A stretch of 64,000 bases of DNA from Alphaproteobacteria bacterium UBA4588 (GTDB lineage Bacteria; Pseudomonadota; Alphaproteobacteria; Rhodobacterales; Rhodobacteraceae), in the NCBI GenBank assembly GCA_905182195.1, contig CAJJAW010000009.1, positions 1 through 64,000 on the forward strand, written 5' to 3'. The position numbers and the translations under genes are program-made. Every line of letters begins with the position of its first letter. The first letter of the stretch is position 1. Shown in pieces: positions 1 to 8,708 of this stretch. Below the pieces are notes generated by a model, which worked only from the letters and a program-made list of their open reading frames with translations, was not told the origin of the DNA and searched no databases.

Positions 1-1338
1 TCATCCATCAAAAGCCAGGGTAACATTTGAAAACCTGTCCAATGAAACGATATTGTTATAAACAGTGTCGCTTGTTTTATGGCTCCACCGCCGAGCTGTT
101 AGACTCATGTATTTTTCTTTTAATTGTGCATTATTATAAGGATCCTGCCAATCGCCACGATTAGTCTTTACCCCAGCCTTAAAATTGTGGCCATTCTTCA
201 TGGTAATGCTAACCTCTGCTGGTCGAAGATCAGGCAATTGCGCTGACATAAAACTATTTTCAGAAATGCTGGTTTTTGCAGCTAGGGCCAATGTTGCTGA
301 GTCAGTCAGGGCATTTCCAGTGAAGCTATGTACTTTTGATGATCGGTTGATCAATGTAGTTGCTATTGCGAAGGGAATAGAAAACCTGGCTGCCAGCATA
401 TTTCGTGGCTTCTGGTCATCTAATTCTGCCGCAAGGAAATAACTCTCAACATGAATGCGGTCTATCTGTTTAGGGTACTGAAGCTCAGGATGCTTATCAA
501 TCAATATCCATAATGCGTCTAGCGCGGCGTGGTTATATCGACAACAGGCGTGCAATTTGAAATAATTTCTGTCTACCTCAAACCGTGTGCCTATACTTTC
601 TAATGAGGCCTCAACATCAAAACCTGATGACACAACGCCACCAAACACAGACCCAATTCCATCTTGTTCACCAGTAAAGCCCGCCATCAACAACTGATGC
701 GCCGTATGGCTCATTTGGTTAGCAACACCAGTATAAGCGTTGCGGACTGTTCCACCTTCCAGCATAGTCTTTCTACTAGTTGCTAACGTTAAGCTTGACG
801 CAATATTAAGCAGTTCAGCTAATTGTACCTCATTAAGCCTATTTAGCGCCCCAAGTGCTGCTGCAGCCCCAACTACGCCCCAAGTCCCATGTGGGTGCAT
901 ATTGGCGTTAAGAGAGGTTGCAAGCCCGATCCGCGCGGCTATGTCGTAGCCAATGATAAAGGCGGTTAAAAAATCTTTTCCAGAAACTGATTCAGGTGTG
1001 CTCTCTGTCGCCGCAAGCAGCGCGGGGAAGATATGCATGCCGGGATGGCCACGAGCAAATTGGTGCCCCTCATCCATTTCTAATACTGTGCCAGCGGTAC
1101 CATTAATGAGGCTTGCAGTTTGCGGGTCAGTTAAATTTAAACTACCTAAAATACGCGAGGTTCCGGAAGATTTAATTGAACTAGTAAAGGCTAATATTTC
1201 TGGTTCAGCACTGCCGCCGACAATAGCACCAACGCAATCTGCTATGATTAACTTTGCCCTAGACACAGTTTCAGCTGGAATATCACCAAATCCAGTCTGA
1301 CTGATAAACGCTGAAAAAATATCGAGATGTTTGGTCAT
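1..1338 (-). CDS. MmgE/PrpD family protein (2-methylcitrate dehydratase-like)
   Basis: A 445-residue protein, the usual length for the MmgE/PrpD family, which includes 2-methylcitrate dehydratase, cis-aconitate decarboxylase and iminodisuccinate epimerase. It starts at ATG 1338 and its stop is the first three bases of the window, so it is complete. The family fold is recognised from the N-terminal helical part (ADCVGAIVGGSAEPE), the conserved GHPGMHIFPALLA segment near residue 100 and the HPHGTWGVVGAAAA segment near residue 150. It is transcribed away from the ABC importer at 1478. The neighbouring LeuCD-like hydratase and isocitrate-lyase-like enzyme also handle branched di- or tricarboxylates, so a dehydratase, decarboxylase or epimerase role in the same route is likely. 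The substrate cannot be read from the sequence. Confidence 0.9.
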   Translation of the reverse strand: MTKHLDIFSAFISQTGFGDIPAETVSRAKLIIADCVGAIVGGSAEPEILAFTSSIKSSGTSRILGSLNLTDPQTASLINGTAGTVLEMDEGHQFARGHPGMHIFPALLAATESTPESVSGKDFLTAFIIGYDIAARIGLATSLNANMHPHGTWGVVGAAAALGALNRLNEVQLAELLNIASSLTLATSRKTMLEGGTVRNAYTGVANQMSHTAHQLLMAGFTGEQDGIGSVFGGVVSSGFDVEASLESIGTRFEVDRNYFKLHACCRYNHAALDALWILIDKHPELQYPKQIDRIHVESYFLAAELDDQKPRNMLAARFSIPFAIATTLINRSSKVHSFTGNALTDSATLALAAKTSISENSFMSAQLPDLRPAEVSITMKNGHNFKAGVKTNRGDWQDPYNNAQLKEKYMSLTARRWSHKTSDTVYNNIVSLDRFSNVTLAFDG

Positions 1339-1477
1339 AAAAGTATTCCAAATAGAAAATTTGATTTTAACATAAAAGAATATGTCATTTTTACTTGGAC
1401 AGAGTAAGTCCTTTGCGTCTTAACTGAAACAATGAAAGTTTATGAAAAAAATAATGAACAACCCAAAGGAGTGTCTA

Positions 1478-2707
1478 ATGACTAAATCACACAAGATGTT
1501 TGCTGGTTCTCGTCGCCAATTTATTGGCAGGGCTTCAGCTACATTTGCCCTAGCCTCTGCAGGCTTATCAATTCCCCATATTGCCAAAGCAGCTAGTGCT
1601 GTAAAAATTGGTCTTATTCATCCGGCTACTGGTTGGGCAGCTTATCCAGCGGCACAACTTCGCTATGGAGCGCAAATGGCGATTGCAGATATTAATGCTG
1701 CAGGTGGAATTAAATCCATGGGCGGTGCTCCTGTTGAGGCGATGCTTGGTGACTCACAAACAAAGCCTGAAATTGGTGCTGCTGAAGTTGAAAAAATGAA
1801 TGAAGCCGGCGTAAACGCCATTCAAGGCTGTTATCAGTCTGCAGTTGGCCTTGCGGCCTCAGCGACAGCGGCAAAATACAACATCCCATTCTCTGTTGAT
1901 GTGGGAGTTTCGGATAAATTAGTCCAGCGTGGCCTTCCGAACGTCTTCCGTATGGCAGATGGCTATGGGCGGATCGCATCTGATGCCTCAGTTAACCTTG
2001 CTGAAATCAACAAGGCTGCAGGCTCGCCCGCTAAGACAGTTGCTATTGTGCATGAAGAGTCTGAATTTGGGACAGGTACAGCAAAGCTTGTCACGGAAGC
2101 ACTTGCCAAGCATGGCTTGACAGTGATCGAGACCATCAAGCACGCAAACCCCACGCGTAACTTTGACAATATTGCCCTGCGGCTGAAAGCAGCTAAGCCT
2201 GACATCATCATGCCAATAAACTATCCAGGTGAATATGTTTTACTGGCGAAAACATTGCGCCAACAGCGTGTTGACTTCATGGCCAGTTATTCTGTTCTCG
2301 GTGGTGGCTTCAACTTTAAGTTTGTTGAAGAAATGCCACAAATTGCTGAGAACATGATTGATGTGAACCACTGGTATGACCCGAGCTCCGCTTCTGGTCA
2401 GGCCATGCGCACGCGTACCGAGTCTGAGGGCAAATATTTCACCTTCGAAGTTTACTGTGCTTATATGTCTATTCTATTCCTTGTTGACGGCTTTGAACGC
2501 GCTGGGTCAACCGATAAAGAGGCGGTTAATGCAGCACTTGCGAGTTCAACTCTTAACGTTGATTTCATGCCATATGGTCCAACTAAGATGGTCAATGGAC
2601 AGAACATGGGCTCACGCGCGGTGGCTATTCAAGCTCAAAAAGGCGATGTGCAGGTTATTGCCCCGTCGTCTTACGCATCCGCAAATGCGATATTCCCCCG
2701 TAGCTAA
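1478..2707 (+). CDS. ABC transporter substrate-binding protein, HAAT (Leu/Ile/Val-type) family, Tat-exported
   Basis: Periplasmic solute-binding protein of a branched-chain-amino-acid-type importer. I choose ATG 1478 over the in-frame ATG at 1442 because AAAGGAG lies seven bases upstream of it. The N-terminus has a twin-arginine motif (SRRQFIGRA) followed by a hydrophobic stretch ending at AKA, which suggests Tat export of a folded protein. The mature part begins VKIGLIHPATG, the first strand of the type I periplasmic-binding fold (Peripla_BP_6). Two permease and two ATPase genes follow in the same direction after a hairpin. HAAT importers carry amino acids, amides, urea and aromatic or heterocyclic acids. 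The neighbouring enzymes suggest that this one feeds the catabolic island. Confidence 0.92.
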   Translation: MTKSHKMFAGSRRQFIGRASATFALASAGLSIPHIAKAASAVKIGLIHPATGWAAYPAAQLRYGAQMAIADINAAGGIKSMGGAPVEAMLGDSQTKPEIGAAEVEKMNEAGVNAIQGCYQSAVGLAASATAAKYNIPFSVDVGVSDKLVQRGLPNVFRMADGYGRIASDASVNLAEINKAAGSPAKTVAIVHEESEFGTGTAKLVTEALAKHGLTVIETIKHANPTRNFDNIALRLKAAKPDIIMPINYPGEYVLLAKTLRQQRVDFMASYSVLGGGFNFKFVEEMPQIAENMIDVNHWYDPSSASGQAMRTRTESEGKYFTFEVYCAYMSILFLVDGFERAGSTDKEAVNAALASSTLNVDFMPYGPTKMVNGQNMGSRAVAIQAQKGDVQVIAPSSYASANAIFPRS

Positions 2708-2730
2708 GACGCCTTATAAACTCTAGTTTT

Positions 2731-2759
2731 GGCAGCTCCAAGGTTTCCTTGGAGCTGCC
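2731..2759 (+). terminator. Hairpin between the binding-protein and permease genes
   Basis: A perfect 13-bp stem (GGCAGCTCCAAGG pairing with CCTTGGAGCTGCC) closes a 3-base loop and is followed by TTATTTAATATTT. It lies between the solute-binding protein gene and the first permease gene. Placed inside an operon, such a hairpin usually terminates or stabilises part of the message, giving more binding protein than membrane subunits. The stem is plain to see; the role is inferred. Confidence 0.8.
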
Positions 2760-2794
2760 TTATTTAATATTTATTCATTTAGAAAAGTTAGAAA

Positions 2795-3673
2795 ATGTTT
2801 TCAGAAGTTGTATCATTGCTTCCAGCAGGTATCATAAATGGGCTTATGTTTGGTGCTATTTATGCTCTGGTTGCCCTAGGTCTAACGCTTATTTATGGCG
2901 TACTACATATTATTAATTTTGCACATGGTGCCATGTTAATGTTGGCAATGTATATGGCATATTTTCTCTTTAAAATTTTAAATATTGATCCTTATGTTGC
3001 AATCTTAATAGTCACGCCCGCAGGCTTCGTCTTTGGCTATACGATCTACCGCTGGGGAATAGGTAAACTGTCGGGTGGCCGTGATCAAAACATTCTACTG
3101 ATTACCCTTGGACTGTCTATTATTCTTGAAAACTCTGCTCTAGTCTTTTTTACTGGGGACCAACAAACCATAAGCCTGTCATACAGTTACGAAGCGTTTG
3201 ATCTTGGCTTTCTATATCTATCCTACCCCAAGGTGATCTCTTTTGTAGCATCATTGGTGATCTGCTTATTATTATGGATGTTGATGACCCTAACAGACCT
3301 TGGTAAAGCCATTCGCGCCGTCGCAAAGCAGCGAGAAGGCGCCCGGCTTGTTGGTATTGATGTTGAACATGTGTTTGCTGTCACCTTTGGCATCGGCGTC
3401 GCCTGTTTAGGAGCTGCGGGGTGTATGTTGCTGCCTATTTTCTATGTTGACCCTTACACAGGCAATATCTTCGTAATCGTTGCCTTTACTATTGTTGTAC
3501 TAGGCGGCATGGGCAGTATTGTTGGTGCTTTATTGGGTGGTTTTATTATTGGAATCACGGAGTCTGTGGGCGGATTGATCTTGGGCGAAAGCCTTGGTCA
3601 AGTAGGTATTTCCCTGATCTTCATCCTTATTCTCATCTTTAGGCCAACTGGTATATTTGGGAGCAAAGTATGA
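2795..3673 (+). CDS. HAAT-family ABC transporter permease (LivH-like)
   Basis: An inner-membrane permease of 292 residues, typical of LivH-type subunits (BPD_transp_2). It is hydrophobic throughout, with the family's early segment GLMFGAIYALVALGLTLIYG and the cytoplasmic coupling region around RAVAKQREGARLVGID. The C-terminal part has VLGGMGSIVGALLGG and ends RPTGIFGSKV, as LivH proteins usually do. Its stop overlaps the start of the next permease gene by four bases (ATGA), which indicates translational coupling. It should pair with the LivM-like subunit to form the membrane channel. Confidence 0.93.
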   Translation: MFSEVVSLLPAGIINGLMFGAIYALVALGLTLIYGVLHIINFAHGAMLMLAMYMAYFLFKILNIDPYVAILIVTPAGFVFGYTIYRWGIGKLSGGRDQNILLITLGLSIILENSALVFFTGDQQTISLSYSYEAFDLGFLYLSYPKVISFVASLVICLLLWMLMTLTDLGKAIRAVAKQREGARLVGIDVEHVFAVTFGIGVACLGAAGCMLLPIFYVDPYTGNIFVIVAFTIVVLGGMGSIVGALLGGFIIGITESVGGLILGESLGQVGISLIFILILIFRPTGIFGSKV

Positions 3674-4638
3674 CATTCTCTCTAAACACTATATTGCTTA
3701 TACTACTTGGTTTATTAACCGCAATCCTTGCGCCCTTAGGTATCTCAAGCAAGTTTCAGCTTGATGTCCTGACCTTGATCTTCTTCACCGCTTATATTGG
3801 ACAATCGTGGAACATTCTAGGTGGCTATGCTGGACAGTTTTCCTTTGGTGGAGTGATGTTCTTTGGCACTGGGGCCTACACTTCATCAATCTTATTAACC
3901 AGTTTTGGTGTGCCTCCAATAATTGGCATTTTTGCGGCGATTTTCATGGGAGCGTTCCTTGGATTGATTGTTGGCTATCTAAGTTTCAGGTCAGGATTGC
4001 GCGGATCTTATTTCGCCCTTATAACACTTGCCTTTGCAGAACTATTGCGGGTTTTGGCGAATTCAGTCGAATTCACAGGCGGCGGCGTAGGTTTGTTTTT
4101 AACTTATGCGCCGGGGCTTCATAACCTCCAATTTAATTCGCCCACAGGGTTTTATTACTTCTCGCTAGTCCTTCTAGTTATCTCGCTTGTGATTGCTATG
4201 TGGCTTGAACGCTCTCGTTTTGGGGCGCAGCTTGTGGCCATCCGCGAAAATGAAGATGCGGCAGAGGCCCTTGGGATCGATACACTCAAATGCAAGATCT
4301 ACGCAATTATGATTATGGGAGGCATGGGAGGGGCAGCGGGTACGTTTTATGCCCAGAAATATCTTTATATCGATCCGCCAATCTCCTATTCGATTGCGCT
4401 TTCTGTTGAAATGCTGCTGGTAACTATTGTTGGTGGTATGGGTACAGTCTTTGGACCGTTGGTTGGCTCATTCTTTCTGCATATCGTGAATGAATTTGCT
4501 CGTCACTTTATCGACACACCTGGGGTTAGCTTAATAGTCTATGGCTTTATTCTTATCCTGATTATCTCTTTCCTTCCGAATGGGCTAGTTGGCCTATTCC
4601 ATAGGGCGCGCAAGAAAAAGGATGATAATGATGCTTGA
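3670..4638 (+). CDS. HAAT-family ABC transporter permease (LivM-like)
   Basis: The second channel subunit, 322 residues with about eight hydrophobic segments. LivM-type signatures include WNILGGYAGQFSFGG near residue 45, RSGLRGSYFALITLAFAEL near residue 108, and the coupling loop AIRENEDAAEALGID. It overlaps the previous gene by ATGA and the following ATPase gene by about 11 bases, so the five transporter genes form one compact operon. The C-terminus ends in a lysine- and aspartate-rich tail (RARKKKDDNDA), a normal cytoplasmic end for this family. Confidence 0.93.
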   Translation: MTFSLNTILLILLGLLTAILAPLGISSKFQLDVLTLIFFTAYIGQSWNILGGYAGQFSFGGVMFFGTGAYTSSILLTSFGVPPIIGIFAAIFMGAFLGLIVGYLSFRSGLRGSYFALITLAFAELLRVLANSVEFTGGGVGLFLTYAPGLHNLQFNSPTGFYYFSLVLLVISLVIAMWLERSRFGAQLVAIRENEDAAEALGIDTLKCKIYAIMIMGGMGGAAGTFYAQKYLYIDPPISYSIALSVEMLLVTIVGGMGTVFGPLVGSFFLHIVNEFARHFIDTPGVSLIVYGFILILIISFLPNGLVGLFHRARKKKDDNDA

Positions 4639-5371
4639 GGTAAAAGGCCTCACCAAACGATTTGGCGGACTTCTTGCGGTATCCGCTGTTGACCTTGAGG
4701 TTGCAAAAGGAGAGATCGTATCGCTCATTGGTCCAAACGGCGCCGGTAAGACTACATTATTTGCCAGTATTTCCGGGTTCTTAAAACCTGATGAAGGTGC
4801 GGTTAATCTTGATGGACGTTCCATCATCAATTTGAAATCACATAAAATTTGCCAGCAAGGCATGGTCCGGACGTTTCAAATCACTCAACCGTTTGCAACC
4901 TTGAACACGCTTGAGAATATCATGGTTGGCGCGTATTCTAACACCAGCAACAAAAACATTGCACAATTGAATGCTGAACGTGTTGCTGATATTCTTGGCA
5001 TGACATCTCTGCTGTATCAAACAGCTGACGGATTGACAGTAGCGGCGCGTAAACGGCTTGAGCTTGCCCGTGCATTAGCAACCAATCCTAAACTGTTATT
5101 GCTTGATGAAGTCATGGCTGGCTTAAACCCAACTGAAATTGATGAGATTGTGGAGGTAATCAAAGGCATCCGGGACAACGGCGTTACCATTTTCTTGATT
5201 GAACATGTAATGAAGGCTGTGGTTAATCTTTCAGACCGAACTTATGTTTTGAACGATGGTAAATTGATTGCCCAAGGTACGCCTAAGTCTGTAGCCTCGG
5301 ATCCCGTAGTTATCGAAGCTTATCTTGGGCATGGGGCTGCTAAGATGATGACAAATGGAGGTAAGTCATGA
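4628..5371 (+). CDS. HAAT-family ABC transporter ATP-binding protein (LivG-like)
   Basis: A nucleotide-binding subunit that energises import. The likely start is ATG 4628 (or 4631), just downstream of an AAAAAGGA ribosome-binding site inside the end of the permease gene. The open frame extends back to 4589, but that would lengthen the overlap and precede the conserved MLEVKGLTKRFGG start. Walker A is GPNGAGKTT and Walker B is LLLLDEVMAGL. The signature region reads LTVAARKRLELARAL instead of LSGGQ, a variant common in LivG-type subunits. The H-loop histidine is in LIEHVMKAV. A LivF-like partner follows with a four-base overlap. Confidence 0.9.
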   Translation: MMLEVKGLTKRFGGLLAVSAVDLEVAKGEIVSLIGPNGAGKTTLFASISGFLKPDEGAVNLDGRSIINLKSHKICQQGMVRTFQITQPFATLNTLENIMVGAYSNTSNKNIAQLNAERVADILGMTSLLYQTADGLTVAARKRLELARALATNPKLLLLDEVMAGLNPTEIDEIVEVIKGIRDNGVTIFLIEHVMKAVVNLSDRTYVLNDGKLIAQGTPKSVASDPVVIEAYLGHGAAKMMTNGGKS

Positions 5372-6069
5372 TCAAGGTCAATGGGTTACATGCTGGTTAT
5401 GACTTGGTTAACGTCTTACGTGATGTGACGATAGAAATTGGCAATGGAGAAATTGTTGCTGTTTTAGGCAGTAATGGGGTCGGAAAAACAACGCTCAACA
5501 ACACATTATCTGGACTTATCAAACCAACATCGGGTGAGATTTATTTTGATAATGTGCTTATTTCAGGCCGTGACCCAGTTGAGATTGTCGAAATGGGGCT
5601 AATCCATGTTCCTGAAGGACGCAAGCTGTTCCCGAACCTATCAGTAAAGGAGAACCTTGAGCTGGGCAGTTACCGCCGTGGTAAGCTTAACCGCGCAACC
5701 AATTTTGAGCGGGTACTAGAAATTTTTCCTAAGCTTAAAGACCGCATTCGCCAAACTGCGGGAACTCTTTCAGGCGGAGAGCAGCAAATGGTTGCCATCG
5801 GTCGTGGCTTGATGAGCGATCCGCGCATCCTTCTGCTTGATGAGCCTTCATTAGGCCTATCGCCCCTGCTAGTGGAGCAAATGTTTACTTTGATCAAGCA
5901 GATCAACGACGACGGCTTGTCCATTATTCTAGTTGAGCAGAATGTAATTCAATCACTTGCCATTGCAGACCGCGCCTATGTCCTTGAAGGTGGCACTGTC
6001 AGTTTGTCAGGTCGTGCAGATGAGTTGAAAGAAAATAGCAATTTAAAAAAATCATATTTGGGTTTGTAA
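5368..6069 (+). CDS. HAAT-family ABC transporter ATP-binding protein (LivF-like)
   Basis: The second nucleotide-binding subunit, 233 residues, the normal size of LivF. Walker A is GSNGVGKTT, the signature is LSGGEQQMVAIGRGL, Walker B is ILLLDEPSLGL, and the LivF hallmark HVPEGRKLFPNLSVKENL is near residue 75. It is the last gene of the importer operon. Its stop directly abuts the stop of the convergent SDR gene (6069/6070), with no room for a separate terminator. With the LivG-like protein it forms the ATPase pair on the cytoplasmic face. Confidence 0.93.
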   Translation: MIKVNGLHAGYDLVNVLRDVTIEIGNGEIVAVLGSNGVGKTTLNNTLSGLIKPTSGEIYFDNVLISGRDPVEIVEMGLIHVPEGRKLFPNLSVKENLELGSYRRGKLNRATNFERVLEIFPKLKDRIRQTAGTLSGGEQQMVAIGRGLMSDPRILLLDEPSLGLSPLLVEQMFTLIKQINDDGLSIILVEQNVIQSLAIADRAYVLEGGTVSLSGRADELKENSNLKKSYLGL

Positions 6070-6810
6070 TTATTGGGCTGTAAATCCGCCATCAGCCACG
6101 ACTACTTGCCCGGTCATAAATGAAGACGCATCCGAAATTAAGAATGCAGCAAGGTTGGCAATCTCTTTTGCGGTACCGAACCGCCCTAGAGGAATTCCTT
6201 TTAGTAAAGCATTGGACCTGTCCTTATTAGCACGGGTCTCAGCAGTCATGTCGGTTGCGATTGGGCCCGGGGCAATTGCATTAACCCGAATGTTTACGCC
6301 TGCAAGTTCAAGTGCCATCGATCGCGCCAACCCATTGATAGCTGATTTAGATGCCGCATACGCCGCCGCATTACGATGTCCAACTAGCCCTATCTGGCTG
6401 GATATCATCACAATTGACCCTGGTGTGCGTTTCCGTAAATATGGAATAGTAAGTCTTGCAAGGTTAAAACTGGCAGTCAAATTAACATCAAGGATCCGCG
6501 CCCAATCATCTGGTTTGGTGTCTTCGCTAGTTAAGAGTTTGATGATGCCGGCTGACGCCATCACGCCATCAATACCACCGCAGGCAGAGGCCGCTTCCGA
6601 CACCGCGCATTCCAAGGCGAATGCATCAGTAACATCCATAATAAAACAACGCTCTATAGGGACAATGCCATCCAAATTTCTGATCTGCTCATCGCTAAAG
6701 ACAGTACCAGATACCATTGCACCCAGGCTATGGGCAAGGCGAGCGGTCGCAAGGCCAATCCCTGTTCCGGCGCCGCTTATAAAGAGGCTTCTATTGACAA
6801 GTGTGATCAT
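6070..6810 (-). CDS. SDR family NAD(P)-dependent oxidoreductase
   Basis: A classical short-chain dehydrogenase. The start at 6810 is preferred because AGGA lies eight bases upstream and the protein then begins MITLVNRSLFISGAG. The frame is open to 6843, but that N-terminal extension has no family match. The cofactor motif is SGAGTGIGLATA, the catalytic serine is in MISSQIGLVGH, and the YxxxK motif is YAASK. The C-terminal MTGQVVVADGGFTAQ is standard. It would reduce a ketone or oxidise an alcohol. It is convergent with the importer and divergent from the racemase-like gene at 6867. Substrate unknown. Confidence 0.9.
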   Translation of the reverse strand: MITLVNRSLFISGAGTGIGLATARLAHSLGAMVSGTVFSDEQIRNLDGIVPIERCFIMDVTDAFALECAVSEAASACGGIDGVMASAGIIKLLTSEDTKPDDWARILDVNLTASFNLARLTIPYLRKRTPGSIVMISSQIGLVGHRNAAAYAASKSAINGLARSMALELAGVNIRVNAIAPGPIATDMTAETRANKDRSNALLKGIPLGRFGTAKEIANLAAFLISDASSFMTGQVVVADGGFTAQ

Positions 6811-6866
6811 TAGTGGCGTCCTAAAAATATAGAATTCAGTCAACGTTTACACAGTCGGTAGAGAAT

Positions 6867-7631
6867 ATGAAGCAAATTTTAGTCATTGTTCCCTTTCCCA
6901 TGTCCGATCAAAATCTGGCCATGCGCAAACAACAACTCAAGTCCGTTCAACTTTCTAACAAAATGGAATTTACATTTCGTCCAGTTAAAGCGGCGCCAAA
7001 AAACTATGTTTCTGAAGCAGACATGGTGCTTGCTGATATAGCTATTCTCGAAGCTGGCTTAACGGCAGAATTAGATGGGTTTGACGCTGTATGTATCGAT
7101 ACGATGAGTGATTCAGGCGTCGCCGCTTTGCGGTCATCACTTTCTATCCCTGTTGTTGGTCCCGGCCGAGCCTCTATGTTGACGGCGATGATGCTTGGCC
7201 AACGGTTTTCAATAATTACCATGTGGCAAAAATGGCAACATCTTTATGAGAAGACAGTAAATGACCTAGGGATCCATGCAAACTTAGCGTCAGTGCGGTC
7301 CATTGACGTTGCACCTGACAATCAAGCCCTACTTGACGGAAAAGAAGATGATATTTTTCCTTTGTTAGAAGCGGCTGCTCGGCAAGCTATTGATGAGGAC
7401 GGTGCAGATGTTATCTTGCTAGGCTCAACCACCATGCACCAAGCCCATGCCCACCTCGCCAGTGCGCTGGAAGTGCCTGTGATCAATCCTGGCCCGCTTA
7501 CCTATAAGCTGGTTGAAGCTCTTCTTGGATTAGGGCTTAGCCATAGCAGCAATGCCTACCCAAAGTCGCCAGCGCCGCGTGACGTGATGCTTCATGCAAT
7601 GATGAAGACAGCTAGCGAATTTGACCATTAA
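6867..7631 (+). CDS. Asp/Glu/hydantoin racemase-superfamily protein lacking both usual cysteines
   Basis: A 254-residue member of the Asp/Glu racemase superfamily (glutamate and hydantoin racemases, maleate isomerase, arylmalonate decarboxylase). The fold is recognised from FDAVCIDTMSDSGVAALR followed by IPVVGPGRASMLTAMMLG, and from GADVILLGSTTMHQAHAH in the C-terminal half. The two catalytic cysteines of the family normally sit where this protein has Thr (DTMSDSG) and Ser (LGSTTM). The only cysteine I see is two residues before the first of these sites. A standard two-base cysteine mechanism is therefore unlikely. The gene overlaps the convergent SnoaL-like gene by four bases. Confidence 0.82.
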   Translation: MKQILVIVPFPMSDQNLAMRKQQLKSVQLSNKMEFTFRPVKAAPKNYVSEADMVLADIAILEAGLTAELDGFDAVCIDTMSDSGVAALRSSLSIPVVGPGRASMLTAMMLGQRFSIITMWQKWQHLYEKTVNDLGIHANLASVRSIDVAPDNQALLDGKEDDIFPLLEAAARQAIDEDGADVILLGSTTMHQAHAHLASALEVPVINPGPLTYKLVEALLGLGLSHSSNAYPKSPAPRDVMLHAMMKTASEFDH

Positions 7632-8020
7632 GTCTGATTGGCATGGTCCAATGTATTTTCGCCTGCCATATAAACCCGAACCTCGTTAAATTTATCACCG
7701 TAGCTGGTAAAAAAGTTGCAGTTTGATTTATGAACAAGCTGGCCATCATGCAGCTGATTAGTAACTCTGAAACGGACAGCTATAGCGTCACTCTCTACAT
7801 TTTCAACAAATGAGAATTGGTCATGGCGAACCCATTTATGATTTGACCAGAGGCGGTGAAACATCCCAGTAATAGCCTCATGGCCAATGAGTTTTATGTT
7901 ATGAGTTTCAATTGAAAATACGCAGTGCGCACTGAGCGTGTTGAGCAACAATGGTAGATTTTCGTGATCAACACCATGAAAATAACTTACTACCATTGAT
8001 TTGAGTTTGCCACCTTTCAT
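7628..8020 (-). CDS. SnoaL-like / NTF2-like fold protein
   Basis: A 130-residue protein matching the SnoaL-like polyketide cyclase/NTF2 fold in length and pattern: helical N-terminus, LSAHCVFSIETHNIKLIGHEAI in the middle, then a sheet with VRFRVTNQLHDGQLVHKSNCNFF. Such proteins act as small isomerases, hydratases or ligand carriers. The start at 8020 overlaps the end of the tautomerase-SnoaL gene by ATGA, so the two are co-translated. Having two NTF2-like domains in adjacent genes suggests a heteromeric cone-shaped pair. No specific reaction can be assigned. Confidence 0.7.
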   Translation of the reverse strand: MKGGKLKSMVVSYFHGVDHENLPLLLNTLSAHCVFSIETHNIKLIGHEAITGMFHRLWSNHKWVRHDQFSFVENVESDAIAVRFRVTNQLHDGQLVHKSNCNFFTSYGDKFNEVRVYMAGENTLDHANQT

Positions 8021-8583
8021 CGTCTTAACTCACGTGCTTCAGCCAAGTCATTCCAGACTTGTTGATGAGTGATTTTGCAATCACGTATCGAAAACCTATC
8101 AATGAAGCGAATACCATCAAAATTTGTTCCATCCAACCAAACACCTTGCAAGGTTCCATGGCAATATACTGTAGCGTCTTTGCTATTGAATGAGGTTTCA
8201 ACCCGTTCAAACGTTTTCAATACTGATTGATAGCGGGTCTTCGCCCATGCTACGATCTCTACGAGGGCCGTGAAACGTTTGCCGCCCGGGAATACCATTT
8301 CAGCTCCGTCAGCAAGCCATTTCTGTGCATCATCAAGCTTACGGTTGTGCATTGAGGATAAAAACTGCTTAACTATCTCATCTGGCTGGATTGGGGCGGG
8401 CGCTGGTATTTTTTGGCTTCGACCCCGCATATAATTTTCTTGTGCCACTTCCTTGACAGTGACAATCACAAATTCAGGCGATGCGCCAATAGCCGAACAA
8501 GCTGCATCAGTAATACGCTCGGACACCAAACGGCGAGTGTCAGAATTATATCCTTCAATTAAGGTACATTCAATCAGTGGCAT
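8017..8583 (-). CDS. Fusion of 4-oxalocrotonate tautomerase domain and SnoaL-like domain
   Basis: The ORF is open to 8634, but the start at ATG 8583 is clear: GAGGAG lies six bases upstream, and the protein then begins Met-Pro (MPLIECTLIEGYN), exposing the catalytic Pro1 of the tautomerase superfamily after Met removal. Residues 1-62 match a 4-oxalocrotonate tautomerase monomer, with an arginine-containing YMRGR segment at its end. A proline-rich linker (IPAPAPIQPDE) joins it to a SnoaL/NTF2-like domain of about 120 residues. The downstream gene encodes another SnoaL-like domain. The two are divergent from the LeuC-like gene. Keto-enol tautomerisation of an intermediate in the island is plausible. 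Confidence 0.8.
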   Translation of the reverse strand: MPLIECTLIEGYNSDTRRLVSERITDAACSAIGASPEFVIVTVKEVAQENYMRGRSQKIPAPAPIQPDEIVKQFLSSMHNRKLDDAQKWLADGAEMVFPGGKRFTALVEIVAWAKTRYQSVLKTFERVETSFNSKDATVYCHGTLQGVWLDGTNFDGIRFIDRFSIRDCKITHQQVWNDLAEARELRR

Positions 8584-8708
8584 TTGTTTTCTCCTCAAGT
8601 CATCAACGTTAAATTTTCGATTATTATCAGTCAACTGTAATATTAGTGATATATTAAGGCAAAATTTTTTTATAGTATTACTGTGTTTTTTTATGCTACG
8701 ATTTTTGT

